Origin: Marinospirillum sp031581385
GTDB lineage: Bacteria > Pseudomonadota > Gammaproteobacteria > Pseudomonadales > Halomonadaceae
Length of the DNA: 64,000 bases
Assembly: GCF_044810985.1 (NCBI RefSeq)
Contig: NZ_CP085242.1
Span: 744,001-808,000 of the forward strand
Direction: 5' to 3'
The notes below the pieces were generated by a model. That model was given only the letters and a program-made list of their open reading frames with translations, had not been told where the DNA came from and searched no databases. Position numbers and translations under genes: made by a program. Shown here one piece after another: positions 16,168 through 24,762 of the stretch (positions within the stretch are counted from its first letter, which is position 1; the number at the start of each line of letters is the position of its first letter).

Positions 16168-17145
16168 TTAATAATTCATGCTGGCGTGAATGGCATCCAG
16201 AGTGCGCCATTCATTGGGCAGATATTCATTTTGTAGTGCCAACGGGAAGGGAGTATCCCAACCGGCGACACGCATGATGGGAGATTCCAGATACAGAAAG
16301 CAGGCTTCCTGAAGACTGGCCGCCAGTTCAGCCCCAAAGCCCGAAGTTTTGGGCGCTTCATGGTTGATGATCAGGCGACCGGTCTTTTTGACTGAAGCAG
16401 CCAGGGTGTCTCGATCCCAGGGCAGCAGGGTGCGCAGATCAATGATTTCACAGGAAATACCCTCTTCTGCGGCCCGATCAGCCGCTTTTTCGATCACTTC
16501 CATCTGGGCACCCCAGGCGACCAGGGTAATGTCTGTGCCTTCACGCAGCACCTCGGCCTTGCCCAGCGGCAGTTCGTAATCGTCATCCGGCACCTCACCG
16601 GTGGAGGCCCGATAAAGTTTTTTCGGCTCAAAAAAGAGCACCGGATCTGGGTCACGAATCGAAGCCAGCAACAGCCCCTTGGCTTGATGAGGGTTGCGTG
16701 GGATCACCACCTTCAAGCCTGGTGTATGAGTGAAATAGGCTTCCGGTGACTGGGAGTGATACAGCCCGCCATGAATCCCCCCACCATAAGGCGCACGGAT
16801 GGTCAGGCCACCGACATCAAACTCGTCACCGGAACGATAACGGAATTTGGCGGTTTCATTGACGATCTGGTCGAAGGCCGGAAAAATATAATCAGCAAAC
16901 TGGATTTCCGCTACGGGCAGTTGGCCCTGGGCAGCCAGACCATTGGCAAAACCAATGATGCCCTGCTCGGTCAGAGGGGTATTGAAGCAACGGCTTTTGC
17001 CGAACTTTTCCTGCAGATGGCTGGTGGCGCGAAAAACCCCGCCAAAAGCCCCCACATCCTCACCAAAGCAAAGCACCCGCTCGTCAGCCTGCATGGCGGT
17101 ATCCAGGGCGGCATTGATGGCTTGCAGAAGGTTCTTGTTGCTCAT
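16168..17145 (-). CDS. bkdA2: Branched-chain 2-oxoacid dehydrogenase E1 beta subunit
   Basis: A 325-residue E1 beta subunit of the TPP-dependent 2-oxoisovalerate dehydrogenase. Recognised by LCFGEDVGAFGGVFRAT near the N-terminus, PLTEQGIIGFANGLAAQG, EIQFADYIFPAFDQIVNE and the C-terminal GWDTPFPLALQNEYLPN. The beta subunit contributes the conserved Glu (in the EDVG region) that activates TPP and the transketolase C-terminal domain. Its ATG overlaps the end of the E1 alpha gene by 4 bp, fitting the equal stoichiometry of the alpha2beta2 heterotetramer. Together they decarboxylate the 2-oxoacids of Val, Leu and Ile. Confidence 0.92.
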   Translation of the reverse strand: MSNKNLLQAINAALDTAMQADERVLCFGEDVGAFGGVFRATSHLQEKFGKSRCFNTPLTEQGIIGFANGLAAQGQLPVAEIQFADYIFPAFDQIVNETAKFRYRSGDEFDVGGLTIRAPYGGGIHGGLYHSQSPEAYFTHTPGLKVVIPRNPHQAKGLLLASIRDPDPVLFFEPKKLYRASTGEVPDDDYELPLGKAEVLREGTDITLVAWGAQMEVIEKAADRAAEEGISCEIIDLRTLLPWDRDTLAASVKKTGRLIINHEAPKTSGFGAELAASLQEACFLYLESPIMRVAGWDTPFPLALQNEYLPNEWRTLDAIHASMNY

Positions 17146-18329
17146 GATTGCAGCCTCCCTGCTGTCACCGGATACACGTCCGCATGCTTCTGGATATGGG
17201 TTTTGGCTTCTTCGAGTTGTTCCTGCAGGTGCCAGGGCATTTCTGCATAAACATCGGTGAAGAGATCTTCCAGGGGCGGCTTGGGCACTTTTTCAGCACG
17301 TTTCATGGCTTCCACCACGGATTTGCGATGCTCGGCCTGGCGGGCTTCGTCTTCTTCTTCCGTCCACCAACCTTGTGCGATCAACCAGCTGCGATAGCGG
17401 GCCACCGGGTCTTTATCCCGCCACTTGTCTTCTTCCTTGCGACTGCGATAACCACTGGGATCATCCGAACTGGAATGCGCACCCAGGCGATAAGTCATGG
17501 ATTCAATCAATACCGGCTGGTTGTCTTCAACAGCCATCTGGCGTGCCAAGCGGGTGGCTTCATAAACCGCCAGAGCATCATTGCCATCCACGCGCAGGGT
17601 TTTCAGGCCATAACCCGGCCCGCGCCCGGCCACACCATCCCCGGCCAGTTGCTCATGCACCGGGGTGGAAATGGCATAGCCATTGTTACGACAGAAAAAA
17701 ATCACCGGCACTCTGAGCACACCGGCCATATTCAGGGCGGCATGGAAGTCGCCTTCTGAAGCAGCGCCCTCGCCGAAATAACAGATCACACAGTTTTTCT
17801 TGCCCTGCTGTTTAAAGCCATAGGCATAACCCGTGGCCTGGGGAAGCTGAGTCGCCAGCGGGGAGGAAATCGTCAGGTAGTGAAGTTCCCGGCTGCCGTA
17901 GTGAATCGGCATCTGACGACCCTTGCCCAGATCCTTTTCATTGGAAAAGATCTGGTTCATGAACTGATCGACGCTGAAACCACGAAAAGCCAGAGCGCCC
18001 TGTTCACGGTATTGGGCCATGATCAGGTCTTCCGAATCCAGAGCAGCGGTACTGCAGATATCCGAGGCTTCTTCACCGGTTTCGGTCATGTAGAAACTGA
18101 TGCGCCCCTGGCGCTGGGAGGCCAGCATGCGTTCATCCAGGGCACGGATAAACAGAAAGGTGTCCTGAATTTTCAGGGCCAGTTCTTTGGAAAGTTTGGG
18201 GGCTTCAGCACCGGGGTAAAGCTTGCCATCCTGTTGCAGCAGGGCAAAGGTGGGCAAAACCGAGGTTTGCGGATCCAGATACGCAGGCTGGTGAATCAGC
18301 TCCACGTCAAAGCTACGCAGGTCGCTCAT
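17142..18329 (-). CDS. bkdA1: Branched-chain 2-oxoacid dehydrogenase E1 alpha subunit
   Basis: A 395-residue E1 alpha subunit, longer at the N-terminus than pyruvate dehydrogenase alpha, as is typical of the BkdA1 type. The TPP-binding stretch GEGAASEGDFHAALNMAGVLRVPVIFFCRNNGYAIST is complete (GDG variant read as GEG, ending in NN). The phosphorylation-loop-like YRLGAHSSSDDPSGYR is also present. ATG 18329 has AAGGA 9 bp upstream; a GTG 30 bp further up is less likely. It is the first gene of the bkd unit; the roughly 128 bp before it hold a GAGGGG/CCCCTC inverted repeat but no BkdR gene, so the regulator must be elsewhere. Confidence 0.92.
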   Translation of the reverse strand: MSDLRSFDVELIHQPAYLDPQTSVLPTFALLQQDGKLYPGAEAPKLSKELALKIQDTFLFIRALDERMLASQRQGRISFYMTETGEEASDICSTAALDSEDLIMAQYREQGALAFRGFSVDQFMNQIFSNEKDLGKGRQMPIHYGSRELHYLTISSPLATQLPQATGYAYGFKQQGKKNCVICYFGEGAASEGDFHAALNMAGVLRVPVIFFCRNNGYAISTPVHEQLAGDGVAGRGPGYGLKTLRVDGNDALAVYEATRLARQMAVEDNQPVLIESMTYRLGAHSSSDDPSGYRSRKEEDKWRDKDPVARYRSWLIAQGWWTEEEDEARQAEHRKSVVEAMKRAEKVPKPPLEDLFTDVYAEMPWHLQEQLEEAKTHIQKHADVYPVTAGRLQS

Positions 18330-18457
18330 AGGCAGGTTGTCCTTCTTGTTGTTGTTCACCGAACCACTTGTGATGGTTGGCCTGTTGATAGAGGGGAAAG
18401 ATCATCCCCCCTCCATGAACCTAGTGTTGCGACTTTAGATTAGCAGCAGTGTTCCCC

Positions 18458-19615
18458 TTATTCCAGCAGGTGCTCGTAACGCTGATCCGTCAAGGTCTTC
18501 ATAAAGGCCACCAGGGCATCAATACGTCGATCATCCAGGGCCGGGCCGGATTCCAGCAGTTCCATTGAAAGGTTTTCAGGCACTTCGGGGTCGGCCCAGG
18601 GCTCCCCGGTTTCCGGGTTGATCTGACGCGCTGGAGAACGGCTGTTGTACTTGTTGTAGAAAAGCACCACGGTGCGCAAATCCTTGAAGACGCCATTGTG
18701 CATATAGGGAGGTGTGACAGCGACATTGCGCAGTGAGGGTGTTTTGAATTTACCCCTCTGGGCCGGGTCATCAATCTCCGGGTGCATCAAGAGCCCCTCA
18801 TCCACCTGAGTCACCTTATTGGCCTTGCGCAGCTCAGTGTTCATCGGTACACCGATATTGTGAAATTCATAATTGCTGAAGGTTTCCTGTGGGTGGCGAG
18901 GCGAAGTGTGCAACTGATGGCAGGAATTGCAGTTGGTGAACTGCTGGGAAAAAAACAAGGTACGCCCCAGTTCTTCCTGCTGGGTAAATTCCACTTCACC
19001 TTTCAGGTAGCGATCATAACGGGAATCAAAAGGGGCAAAGAGTTCTGTTTCTTCAAAAGCTGCTATGGCATCGCCCATCGCCTGGTATAACGCCTCAGGG
19101 TCGTCCAGAACCTCTTGACCATAGAGACTGCTGAAAATCTTGCGGTAGTGGGCTTTATCCAGCAGGCGCTCAGCCACTTTTTCCTTACTGGGCATGGCCA
19201 TTTCCACAGGGTTGAGCGGTGGCCCGGCAGCCTGTTCCGCTAAAGTGTTGGCACGACCATCCCAGAAAAGACCTCCGGCGTATTCGCCATTCTCTTTCAA
19301 ATGAAATTGCGGAGTTAAAGCTGCATAACCAGCACTGGGGGTATTGCGATCGCCCAGGGAATGACCATCATCCCCCAGAGAAGCGGCACTCCCCACCTGG
19401 TTCTCCCGGGAGTCAATGAAGGCTCTGTCGGGAACGTGGCAGGTTGCACAGGATTGGCTGCGATTCCGGGAAAGAGCGGGATCAAAGAACAGCTGTTGCC
19501 CCAGACGTTGTTTTTCTGCCTGGGAAGCCTTTTGTTCTTCTGATGCGCTGACTACTGCGGTCAGCATACAGAGCAAAAGCCCCGATAAGAATTTTGATTT
19601 TTTCTGCAACCCCAT
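18458..19615 (-). CDS. Periplasmic dihaem cytochrome c peroxidase (MauG/CcpA family)
   Basis: A 385-residue exported protein. A signal peptide covers about residues 1-24 (ending VVSA). Two haem c sites are seen: CATCH at 56-60 and CNSCH at 229-233. Family segments include LSRNRSQSCATCHVPDRAFID, RNTPSAGYAAL, FWDGRANTLAEQA, and KFKTPSLRNVAVTPPYMHNGVFKDL near the end. Such enzymes reduce H2O2 or, in the MauG branch, oxidise protein substrates. It is divergent from the imelysin operon with a 124-bp gap, so the two may share regulation, for example by iron. Classical Ccp versus MauG-like activity cannot be decided from sequence alone. Confidence 0.88.
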   Translation of the reverse strand: MGLQKKSKFLSGLLLCMLTAVVSASEEQKASQAEKQRLGQQLFFDPALSRNRSQSCATCHVPDRAFIDSRENQVGSAASLGDDGHSLGDRNTPSAGYAALTPQFHLKENGEYAGGLFWDGRANTLAEQAAGPPLNPVEMAMPSKEKVAERLLDKAHYRKIFSSLYGQEVLDDPEALYQAMGDAIAAFEETELFAPFDSRYDRYLKGEVEFTQQEELGRTLFFSQQFTNCNSCHQLHTSPRHPQETFSNYEFHNIGVPMNTELRKANKVTQVDEGLLMHPEIDDPAQRGKFKTPSLRNVAVTPPYMHNGVFKDLRTVVLFYNKYNSRSPARQINPETGEPWADPEVPENLSMELLESGPALDDRRIDALVAFMKTLTDQRYEHLLE

Positions 19616-19689
19616 GATTCATGTCCCCTTTTGATAATCCACTCAGATTCTACAGGGTAATTTTACTGCATCCCACTTCCACCTACAAA

Positions 19690-19704
19690 TGAGAAGTGTT
19701 ACTC
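19690..19704. promoter_or_regulatory. Weak Fur-box-like site between the peroxidase and imelysin genes
   Basis: TGAGAAGTGTTACTC partly follows the 7-1-7 Fur pattern (TGATAAT-n-ATTATCA), matching about 10 of 14 informative positions. It lies 35 bp before the imelysin start. Iron control of imelysin genes is known in other bacteria, but the match here is imperfect. Confidence 0.25.
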
Positions 19705-19739
19705 TTTAGAAACGTCATTCATTACCAAGGAGTTGCATT

Positions 19740-21035
19740 ATGAAGGTTCTACCCCATTTATTGCTTGCTGCCGGTCTGACCGGCCTGGTCACCCTTACGG
19801 GCTGCCAATCCAGCCAGGATTCACAAAACCAGGCCGCCACCCCAAAAGCGGTGCTGGACACCTACGCTGATATAGCTGAAGCAGGCTATACCGATTCGGT
19901 GATCACGGCCAAGTCGTTGAAAGATAAAATCCAGGCCCTGCTGGATGAGCCCAGCAAACAAAACCTGCAAGCCGCCCGCGAAGCCTGGCTGGCCTCTCGC
20001 GTTCCCTACCAGCAAACCGAGGTTTATCGCTTTGGCAATGCCATCGTCGACGACTGGGAAGGCAAGGTGAATGCCTGGCCTTTGGATGAAGGCTTGATCG
20101 ACTATGTCGATACCGCCAGTTATGGCGAAGAGTTTGCTGAAAACCCCTATTACACCGCCAATGTGATTGCCAACCCCACCCTGACCGTGGGCAACAGCAA
20201 GATTGATGCTCGTGAAATCACCCCTGAGCTGCTGGCCGAAACCCTGCATGAAATCGATGCCGTGGAAGCCAATGTGGCTACTGGTTACCACGCAATCGAA
20301 TTTCTGCTCTGGGGTCAGGATTTGCACGGCACCAATCCAGGTGCAGGCGAACGTCCGGCAACGGATTTCAGTCTGGAAAACTGCACCGGTGGCAACTGTG
20401 ATCGTCGTCGTGATTACCTAATGGCGGCCACCGACCTGCTGATCTCTGACCTGGAAGACATGGCCGACAACTGGGCTGAAGACGGAGAAGCACGCCGGGA
20501 ACTGGCTGCCAAGGGCACTGACGGCGGTCTGGCCACCATCCTGACCGGTATGGGCAGCCTTTCCTACGGTGAACTGGCCGGTGAGCGCACTCAACTGGGC
20601 CTGATGCTGCATGACCCCGAAGAAGAGCACGACTGCTTCTCGGACAACACTCACAATTCGCATTACTACGATGCCCTGGGTATCCGCAATGTCTACCTGG
20701 GTGAGTACACCCGCGTTGACGGCAGTGTTGTGAAAGGCGCCAGCCTCTCTGATCTGGTGGCCGCTGAAGATCAGGCTCTGGACGAGCAGCTGCGCAAGGA
20801 ACTGGATGCCAGTGTGGATGCCGGTATGACCCTGGTTTCCGAAGCCAAAGAAGGCAACACCTTTGACGTCCTCATTGCTGCCGGCAACCAGAGTGGTAAT
20901 GCCATCGTGCAGACCTTTGTTGACGAGTTGAAAACCCAGACAGGCTCGATTGAAAAAGCCATAGCAACGCTGGGCTTGAGCAATATTGAGCTGGAAGGCT
21001 CGGATAGCCTGGATAACCCTGGTTCAGTCATGTAA
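19740..21035 (+). CDS. Imelysin-family lipoprotein (IrpA/IcmP-like)
   Basis: A 431-residue imelysin (M75) family protein. The N-terminus is a lipoprotein signal ending in TLTGC, so it is probably anchored in the outer membrane or periplasm. The family GxHxxE motif is present as GYHAIEF at about 180-186, and NAWPLDEGLIDYVD and SLSYGELAGER are further conserved segments. Named IrpA (iron-regulated protein A) or IcmP in relatives, these proteins are thought to take part in iron acquisition; peptidase activity is disputed. It is first in a four-gene operon with a dihaem oxidoreductase, a second imelysin and a DUF1513 protein, a conserved arrangement in pseudomonads and relatives. Confidence 0.9.
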   Translation: MKVLPHLLLAAGLTGLVTLTGCQSSQDSQNQAATPKAVLDTYADIAEAGYTDSVITAKSLKDKIQALLDEPSKQNLQAAREAWLASRVPYQQTEVYRFGNAIVDDWEGKVNAWPLDEGLIDYVDTASYGEEFAENPYYTANVIANPTLTVGNSKIDAREITPELLAETLHEIDAVEANVATGYHAIEFLLWGQDLHGTNPGAGERPATDFSLENCTGGNCDRRRDYLMAATDLLISDLEDMADNWAEDGEARRELAAKGTDGGLATILTGMGSLSYGELAGERTQLGLMLHDPEEEHDCFSDNTHNSHYYDALGIRNVYLGEYTRVDGSVVKGASLSDLVAAEDQALDEQLRKELDASVDAGMTLVSEAKEGNTFDVLIAAGNQSGNAIVQTFVDELKTQTGSIEKAIATLGLSNIELEGSDSLDNPGSVM

Positions 21036-21049
21036 AAAACGGACACCTC

Positions 21050-22471
21050 ATGTCTTGCAATCACCCCAAAATACTGGGATGGAGTCTGGCAGCCACTTTG
21101 GCTGCCAGCCTTTCCCTGGCTGCTGATCCTCTTTTACCGGGGGGCGACACCACCAGCAACCAGGCCTCTTTTTCCCAACCTGCTTCAAACCTCCCTCTGG
21201 ATGACCAGATGCCCTTTCATCTGGGCGACAGTATTTTCGACAAGCTCTGGGTCTCCTCACCGGCATCCACCGAAGCCAGTGATGGCCTGGGGCCTCTCTA
21301 CAATGCCCGTTCCTGTGCCCGTTGCCACATCAATAATGGCCGTGGACACCCACCCGAAGCTGACAACCCGCGCAGCTTTAACCGCTCATTTCTACTGCGG
21401 CTGAGCATACCCGCAGAAACTGAGCAACAGAAAAACGAGCTGCTGGAAGGACGCCTGGGCTTTATTCCCGAACCCACTTATGGCTCCCAAATACAGGATC
21501 AGGCCCTGCAGGGAGTTGCTGCTGAAGGTCAGGTGGGAGTTCGTTATCAGGAACACCCGGTACGCTTCCCGGATGGTGAAGAAGTCACCCTGCGCAAACC
21601 CATTTTTTTTATTCAACGCTTGAATTATGGTGAACTTCACCCACAAACGCGTTTTTCCGGCCGCGTGGCTCCCCCCATGATCGGACTGGGATTGCTGGAA
21701 GCCATCCCCGAGCATGAAATTCTCAGCAATGCAGCCAACCAGGCCGAAGAAGATAACGGTATAAGTGGTCATGCCAATCAAGTCTGGGATGTGGAAAAGC
21801 AGCAAAAGGCAATGGGCCGCTTTGGCTGGAAGGCTGCCCACCCAACCCTGAAGCAGCAGAATAATGCCGCCTTTATTGAAGACACCGGTATTTCCACCTT
21901 GATGTTCCCCCAGGGTCACGGTGGCTGCACGCCACTCCAGAAGGAGTGCCGCAAACTGCCCGATGGCAACAGTGCCCACCTGGACGGGGTTGAAGCTTCC
22001 GCCAAGGTGGTCGAGGTGCTGGAATTCTATACCCGCACCCTGGCTGTTCCTGCCCGGCGCAATACCGACAAGCCTGGAGTCCGGGCCGGTGAAAAACACT
22101 TTCATCAGGTGGGGTGTGCCCAGTGCCATCGCCCTTCCTACACCACCTCCAAAGATGCCCTACCTTCTCTGGCCGAACAAACCATCTGGCCTTACACAGA
22201 CCTCTTGTTGCATGATATGGGCGAAGGTCTGGCGGATGAACACCGCGAGTTTCAGGCCGCAGGCAGTGAATGGCGTACCCCGCCTTTATGGGGCATTGGC
22301 TTGACCCAGCGCATCAGTGGCCATACCCAACTGCTGCATGATGGCCGCGCCCGTAATATTCTGGAGGCGATTCTCTGGCATGGCGGTGAAGCTGAAGCGG
22401 TCAAAAATCGCTTCATGCAGATAAGCCGTGAGAAGCGGCAGGAATTGATTGATTTTGTGGAGTCCCTTTAG
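21050..22471 (+). CDS. Dihaem oxidoreductase (DUF1111 / DHOR family)
   Basis: A 473-residue exported dihaem protein. A signal peptide ends near residue 25 (SLAA). Haem c sites are CARCH (89-93, in LYNARSCARCHINNGRG) and CAQCH (about 352-356, in HFHQVGCAQCHRPSY). The end part WRTPPLWGIGLTQRISGHTQLLHDGRARNILEAILWHGGEA is diagnostic of the DUF1111 thiol/dihaem oxidoreductase family. It lies 14 bp after the imelysin gene and directly abuts the next one. It could oxidise or reduce iron or a ligand during imelysin-dependent uptake, but this is inferred from the neighbours only. Confidence 0.9.
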   Translation: MSCNHPKILGWSLAATLAASLSLAADPLLPGGDTTSNQASFSQPASNLPLDDQMPFHLGDSIFDKLWVSSPASTEASDGLGPLYNARSCARCHINNGRGHPPEADNPRSFNRSFLLRLSIPAETEQQKNELLEGRLGFIPEPTYGSQIQDQALQGVAAEGQVGVRYQEHPVRFPDGEEVTLRKPIFFIQRLNYGELHPQTRFSGRVAPPMIGLGLLEAIPEHEILSNAANQAEEDNGISGHANQVWDVEKQQKAMGRFGWKAAHPTLKQQNNAAFIEDTGISTLMFPQGHGGCTPLQKECRKLPDGNSAHLDGVEASAKVVEVLEFYTRTLAVPARRNTDKPGVRAGEKHFHQVGCAQCHRPSYTTSKDALPSLAEQTIWPYTDLLLHDMGEGLADEHREFQAAGSEWRTPPLWGIGLTQRISGHTQLLHDGRARNILEAILWHGGEAEAVKNRFMQISREKRQELIDFVESL

Positions 22472-23554
22472 ATGCTGAAGAAATACTACCTGAGTGCCCT
22501 GGCACTGCCCCTGGTGTTGTCCAGTACCTGGCTGCAAGCCGAACCGGATGAACAGCAATGGCAAACTTACAATACAGCTGCGCTGGAACAACAGATCCTG
22601 CCGGGCTACCAGGCTCTGGAAACCCACCTGGACACCTTGCATGGCCGCCTGGAAACCTACTGCTCAGGCCAGGTCGACTCCAGCCAGCTGTCCGAAGTCC
22701 ACCAGGCCTACCGGGAATCCATGGATGCCTGGCAGGCCATCCAGCATGTCCAGTTCGGCCCGGTCAGCCTCTTCATGCGCAACTATGCCCTTCACTATTG
22801 GCCGGACAAGCGGGGCACCGGAGCGCGTCAAGTTCGCTCGGCATTAAACCAGACAGAAACCGAATACGATGCCGAGTATTTTCGTGAGGCCAGTGTCAGC
22901 CTGCAGGGCTTCCCTGCCATGGAAAGAGTACTCTTTGCCCCCGAGGCCAAAAGTCTGCTGATGCCTGGACAAAATTATTGCCGTTTTGCCGAAGGCTTAA
23001 GCCAGCACATGCTGACGACGGCCAGCGAAATTAATCAGGAATGGCAGGAAGAGCAAAAACAGCAAATGCTGCAGCCCGAATCCAGCCAGTATTTTGCCAG
23101 TCACAAGGCAGCAGCGGTGCCGCTGATGAAATCCCTGGTCGAGCCCTTGCTGGTGATTGAAGACTACAAGCTGGATTATGTTCTGGGAGACAGCCCCGAA
23201 GAGGCCCGCTGGAAACGCAGTGAGTCCTGGCGCAGCGGCCAGACTCTCAGCAATTTGCAGATCAATCTGCGCAGCTTGCAACAGCTGTATTCCGGCCTGG
23301 AGCCCGTGAATATCAAAACCCTTCTGGCTGCCGAAGGGGAAGAAGACTTTGCCGAAAAAATTGACCGTCAGTTTGATCACCTTCAAAAGCAACTGGCAGC
23401 CATGTCACCCCCTGACCGGCCCCAACTGGATCAGAAACTGGATCGCCAGTTGCGTGAACTGGAAACCGGCATTTCCGATCTCTACGAACAGTTGGAATTG
23501 GCCATGGGCGTTCTCAACATCCAGCTGGGGTTTAACAGTCGTGATGGTGATTAA
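22472..23554 (+). CDS. Second imelysin-family periplasmic protein
   Basis: A 360-residue exported protein of the imelysin superfamily, with a signal peptide ending around WLQA. It carries GFPAMERVLF, where the GxxxxE of the family keeps the Glu but the His is replaced, so its metal site differs from that of the first imelysin. MDAWQAIQHVQFGPV is the other conserved element. No lipobox is seen, so it should be soluble in the periplasm. Its ATG immediately follows the stop of the dihaem gene, and its own end overlaps the DUF1513 gene by 11 bp, so all four products are probably made in step. Confidence 0.86.
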   Translation: MLKKYYLSALALPLVLSSTWLQAEPDEQQWQTYNTAALEQQILPGYQALETHLDTLHGRLETYCSGQVDSSQLSEVHQAYRESMDAWQAIQHVQFGPVSLFMRNYALHYWPDKRGTGARQVRSALNQTETEYDAEYFREASVSLQGFPAMERVLFAPEAKSLLMPGQNYCRFAEGLSQHMLTTASEINQEWQEEQKQQMLQPESSQYFASHKAAAVPLMKSLVEPLLVIEDYKLDYVLGDSPEEARWKRSESWRSGQTLSNLQINLRSLQQLYSGLEPVNIKTLLAAEGEEDFAEKIDRQFDHLQKQLAAMSPPDRPQLDQKLDRQLRELETGISDLYEQLELAMGVLNIQLGFNSRDGD

Positions 23555-24653
23555 GCGTCGACAGTTTCTAACCTGGCTGGCCGCCACTCCGGCTCTGGCA
23601 ACCAGCAGCTCTTTGCTGCTGGCTGCTACCGGTAGAACCGGGCTGCGTTTTGCCAGCAGTGCCCGTGGCAATGATGGGCATTTTTATCTCAAGATCGCTT
23701 CCCTGGAAGGCAAGCAGCTGGCCAGCCATCGCCTGCCCGATCGTGCCCATCAGGTTCTGGCCCACCCCGGCAACCCCTGGGTGCTGACCCTGGCCCGGCG
23801 ACCCGGCACCTTTATTGATATTTACGATACCGAGGCCCTGAAGCCTCGGGCACAGATCCAGGTGGAAAACGGCTACCGGCTTTATGGTCATGCCCAAATC
23901 AGTACCGATGGTCGTTATCTGTTCACCAGTGAACGCCATCCTGTGGAGCCAGAAGGCCGCCTCGTGGTCAGGGATCTGGAAGACAATTACCGGGTTGTTC
24001 GTGAAATGACCACCCACGGCATCGGCCCGCATGAATTCCACTGGATGCCGGATGGCAAAACCCTGGTGATCGCCAATGGCGGCATCCAGACCGACGGGCG
24101 GGAAAAGCTCAACCTGGATTCCATGCAGCCTTCGCTGGTTTATCTGGACAGTGAAAGCGGCGAACTGCTGGAAAAGCGCACCCTGCCGGATGAATTTCAC
24201 CAATGCAGTATCCGCCATCTGGATGTGGCTGCGGAGGGTCAGGTGGTGATTGCCCTTCAGTACCAGGGGCATCCGGTGGATCGAGTTCCCCTGATTGCCG
24301 CTCACCGTCGGGGTGAGGAGCTGGCCGAGCTGGTTCTGCCCGAACGTACTCGCAGTCAGCTGCGGCAGTATTGTGGCAGCGCCTGTTTTGATTCCAGCGG
24401 TCGTTTTGCTGCGGTTTCCGCGCCCCGAGGCAACCTCACCACGCTCTGGGACATGCAGGAAAGGCGTTTTCTCAACACCGCCTATATTCCCGATGGCTGT
24501 GGCCTGGCCCCCACTCTGAAAGCAGGCGAGTTTCTGGTCAGCAGCGGCCAGGGACAGGTTTTCAGCATTCAGGCCCTGTCGGAAGAGCGTCAGCCTCTTT
24601 TCACCCAGAGTCCGCCCCCGGTCAACTGGGACAACCACATGACCCTGATTTAA
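23544..24653 (+). CDS. DUF1513 family protein, probable Tat-exported beta-propeller
   Basis: About 369 residues. The N-terminus KRRQFLTWLAATPALA is a twin-arginine signal, so folding probably occurs in the cytoplasm before export. The body consists of repeated strand units, including FTSERHPVEPEGRLVVRD, GIGPHEFHWMPDGKTLVIANGGIQTDG and RFAAVSAPRGNLTTLWD, the pattern of DUF1513 propellers. ATG 23544 lies 11 bp inside the preceding gene; a long upstream extension of the frame is only a shadow of that gene. It completes the imelysin/dihaem/imelysin operon; its role there is unknown, but the presence of four exported proteins points to a periplasmic iron-related complex. Confidence 0.85.
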   Translation: MVIKRRQFLTWLAATPALATSSSLLLAATGRTGLRFASSARGNDGHFYLKIASLEGKQLASHRLPDRAHQVLAHPGNPWVLTLARRPGTFIDIYDTEALKPRAQIQVENGYRLYGHAQISTDGRYLFTSERHPVEPEGRLVVRDLEDNYRVVREMTTHGIGPHEFHWMPDGKTLVIANGGIQTDGREKLNLDSMQPSLVYLDSESGELLEKRTLPDEFHQCSIRHLDVAAEGQVVIALQYQGHPVDRVPLIAAHRRGEELAELVLPERTRSQLRQYCGSACFDSSGRFAAVSAPRGNLTTLWDMQERRFLNTAYIPDGCGLAPTLKAGEFLVSSGQGQVFSIQALSEERQPLFTQSPPPVNWDNHMTLI

Positions 24654-24660
24654 AACGACC

Positions 24661-24696
24661 GCCTTTCTGCATCCCGGATGACAGGTGCAGAAAGGC
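24661..24696 (+). terminator. Hairpin between the DUF1513 gene and metG
   Basis: Perfect 10-bp arms GCCTTTCTGC / GCAGAAAGGC enclose 16 bases, beginning 8 bp after the DUF1513 stop. There is no U-tract, so termination may be partial or factor-dependent; it is placed correctly to end the imelysin operon. Confidence 0.45.
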
Positions 24697-24762
24697 AATA
24701 AAATCGCTAAGATAGGAGGATATTATTCAATCCCTAGACACTCACAAAGATTAAGACACTCC

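Noticed and set aside
18390..18425. GAGGGG/CCCCTC inverted repeat between the peroxidase gene and bkdA1 as a terminator
   Set aside because: Only six base pairs and no T run on the minus strand; too weak to list.
24714..24724. AGGAGGA upstream of metG as the ribosome binding site of a leader gene
   Set aside because: No ATG, GTG or TTG follows at a usable distance; only an ATT with nine codons, so no leader peptide can be supported.
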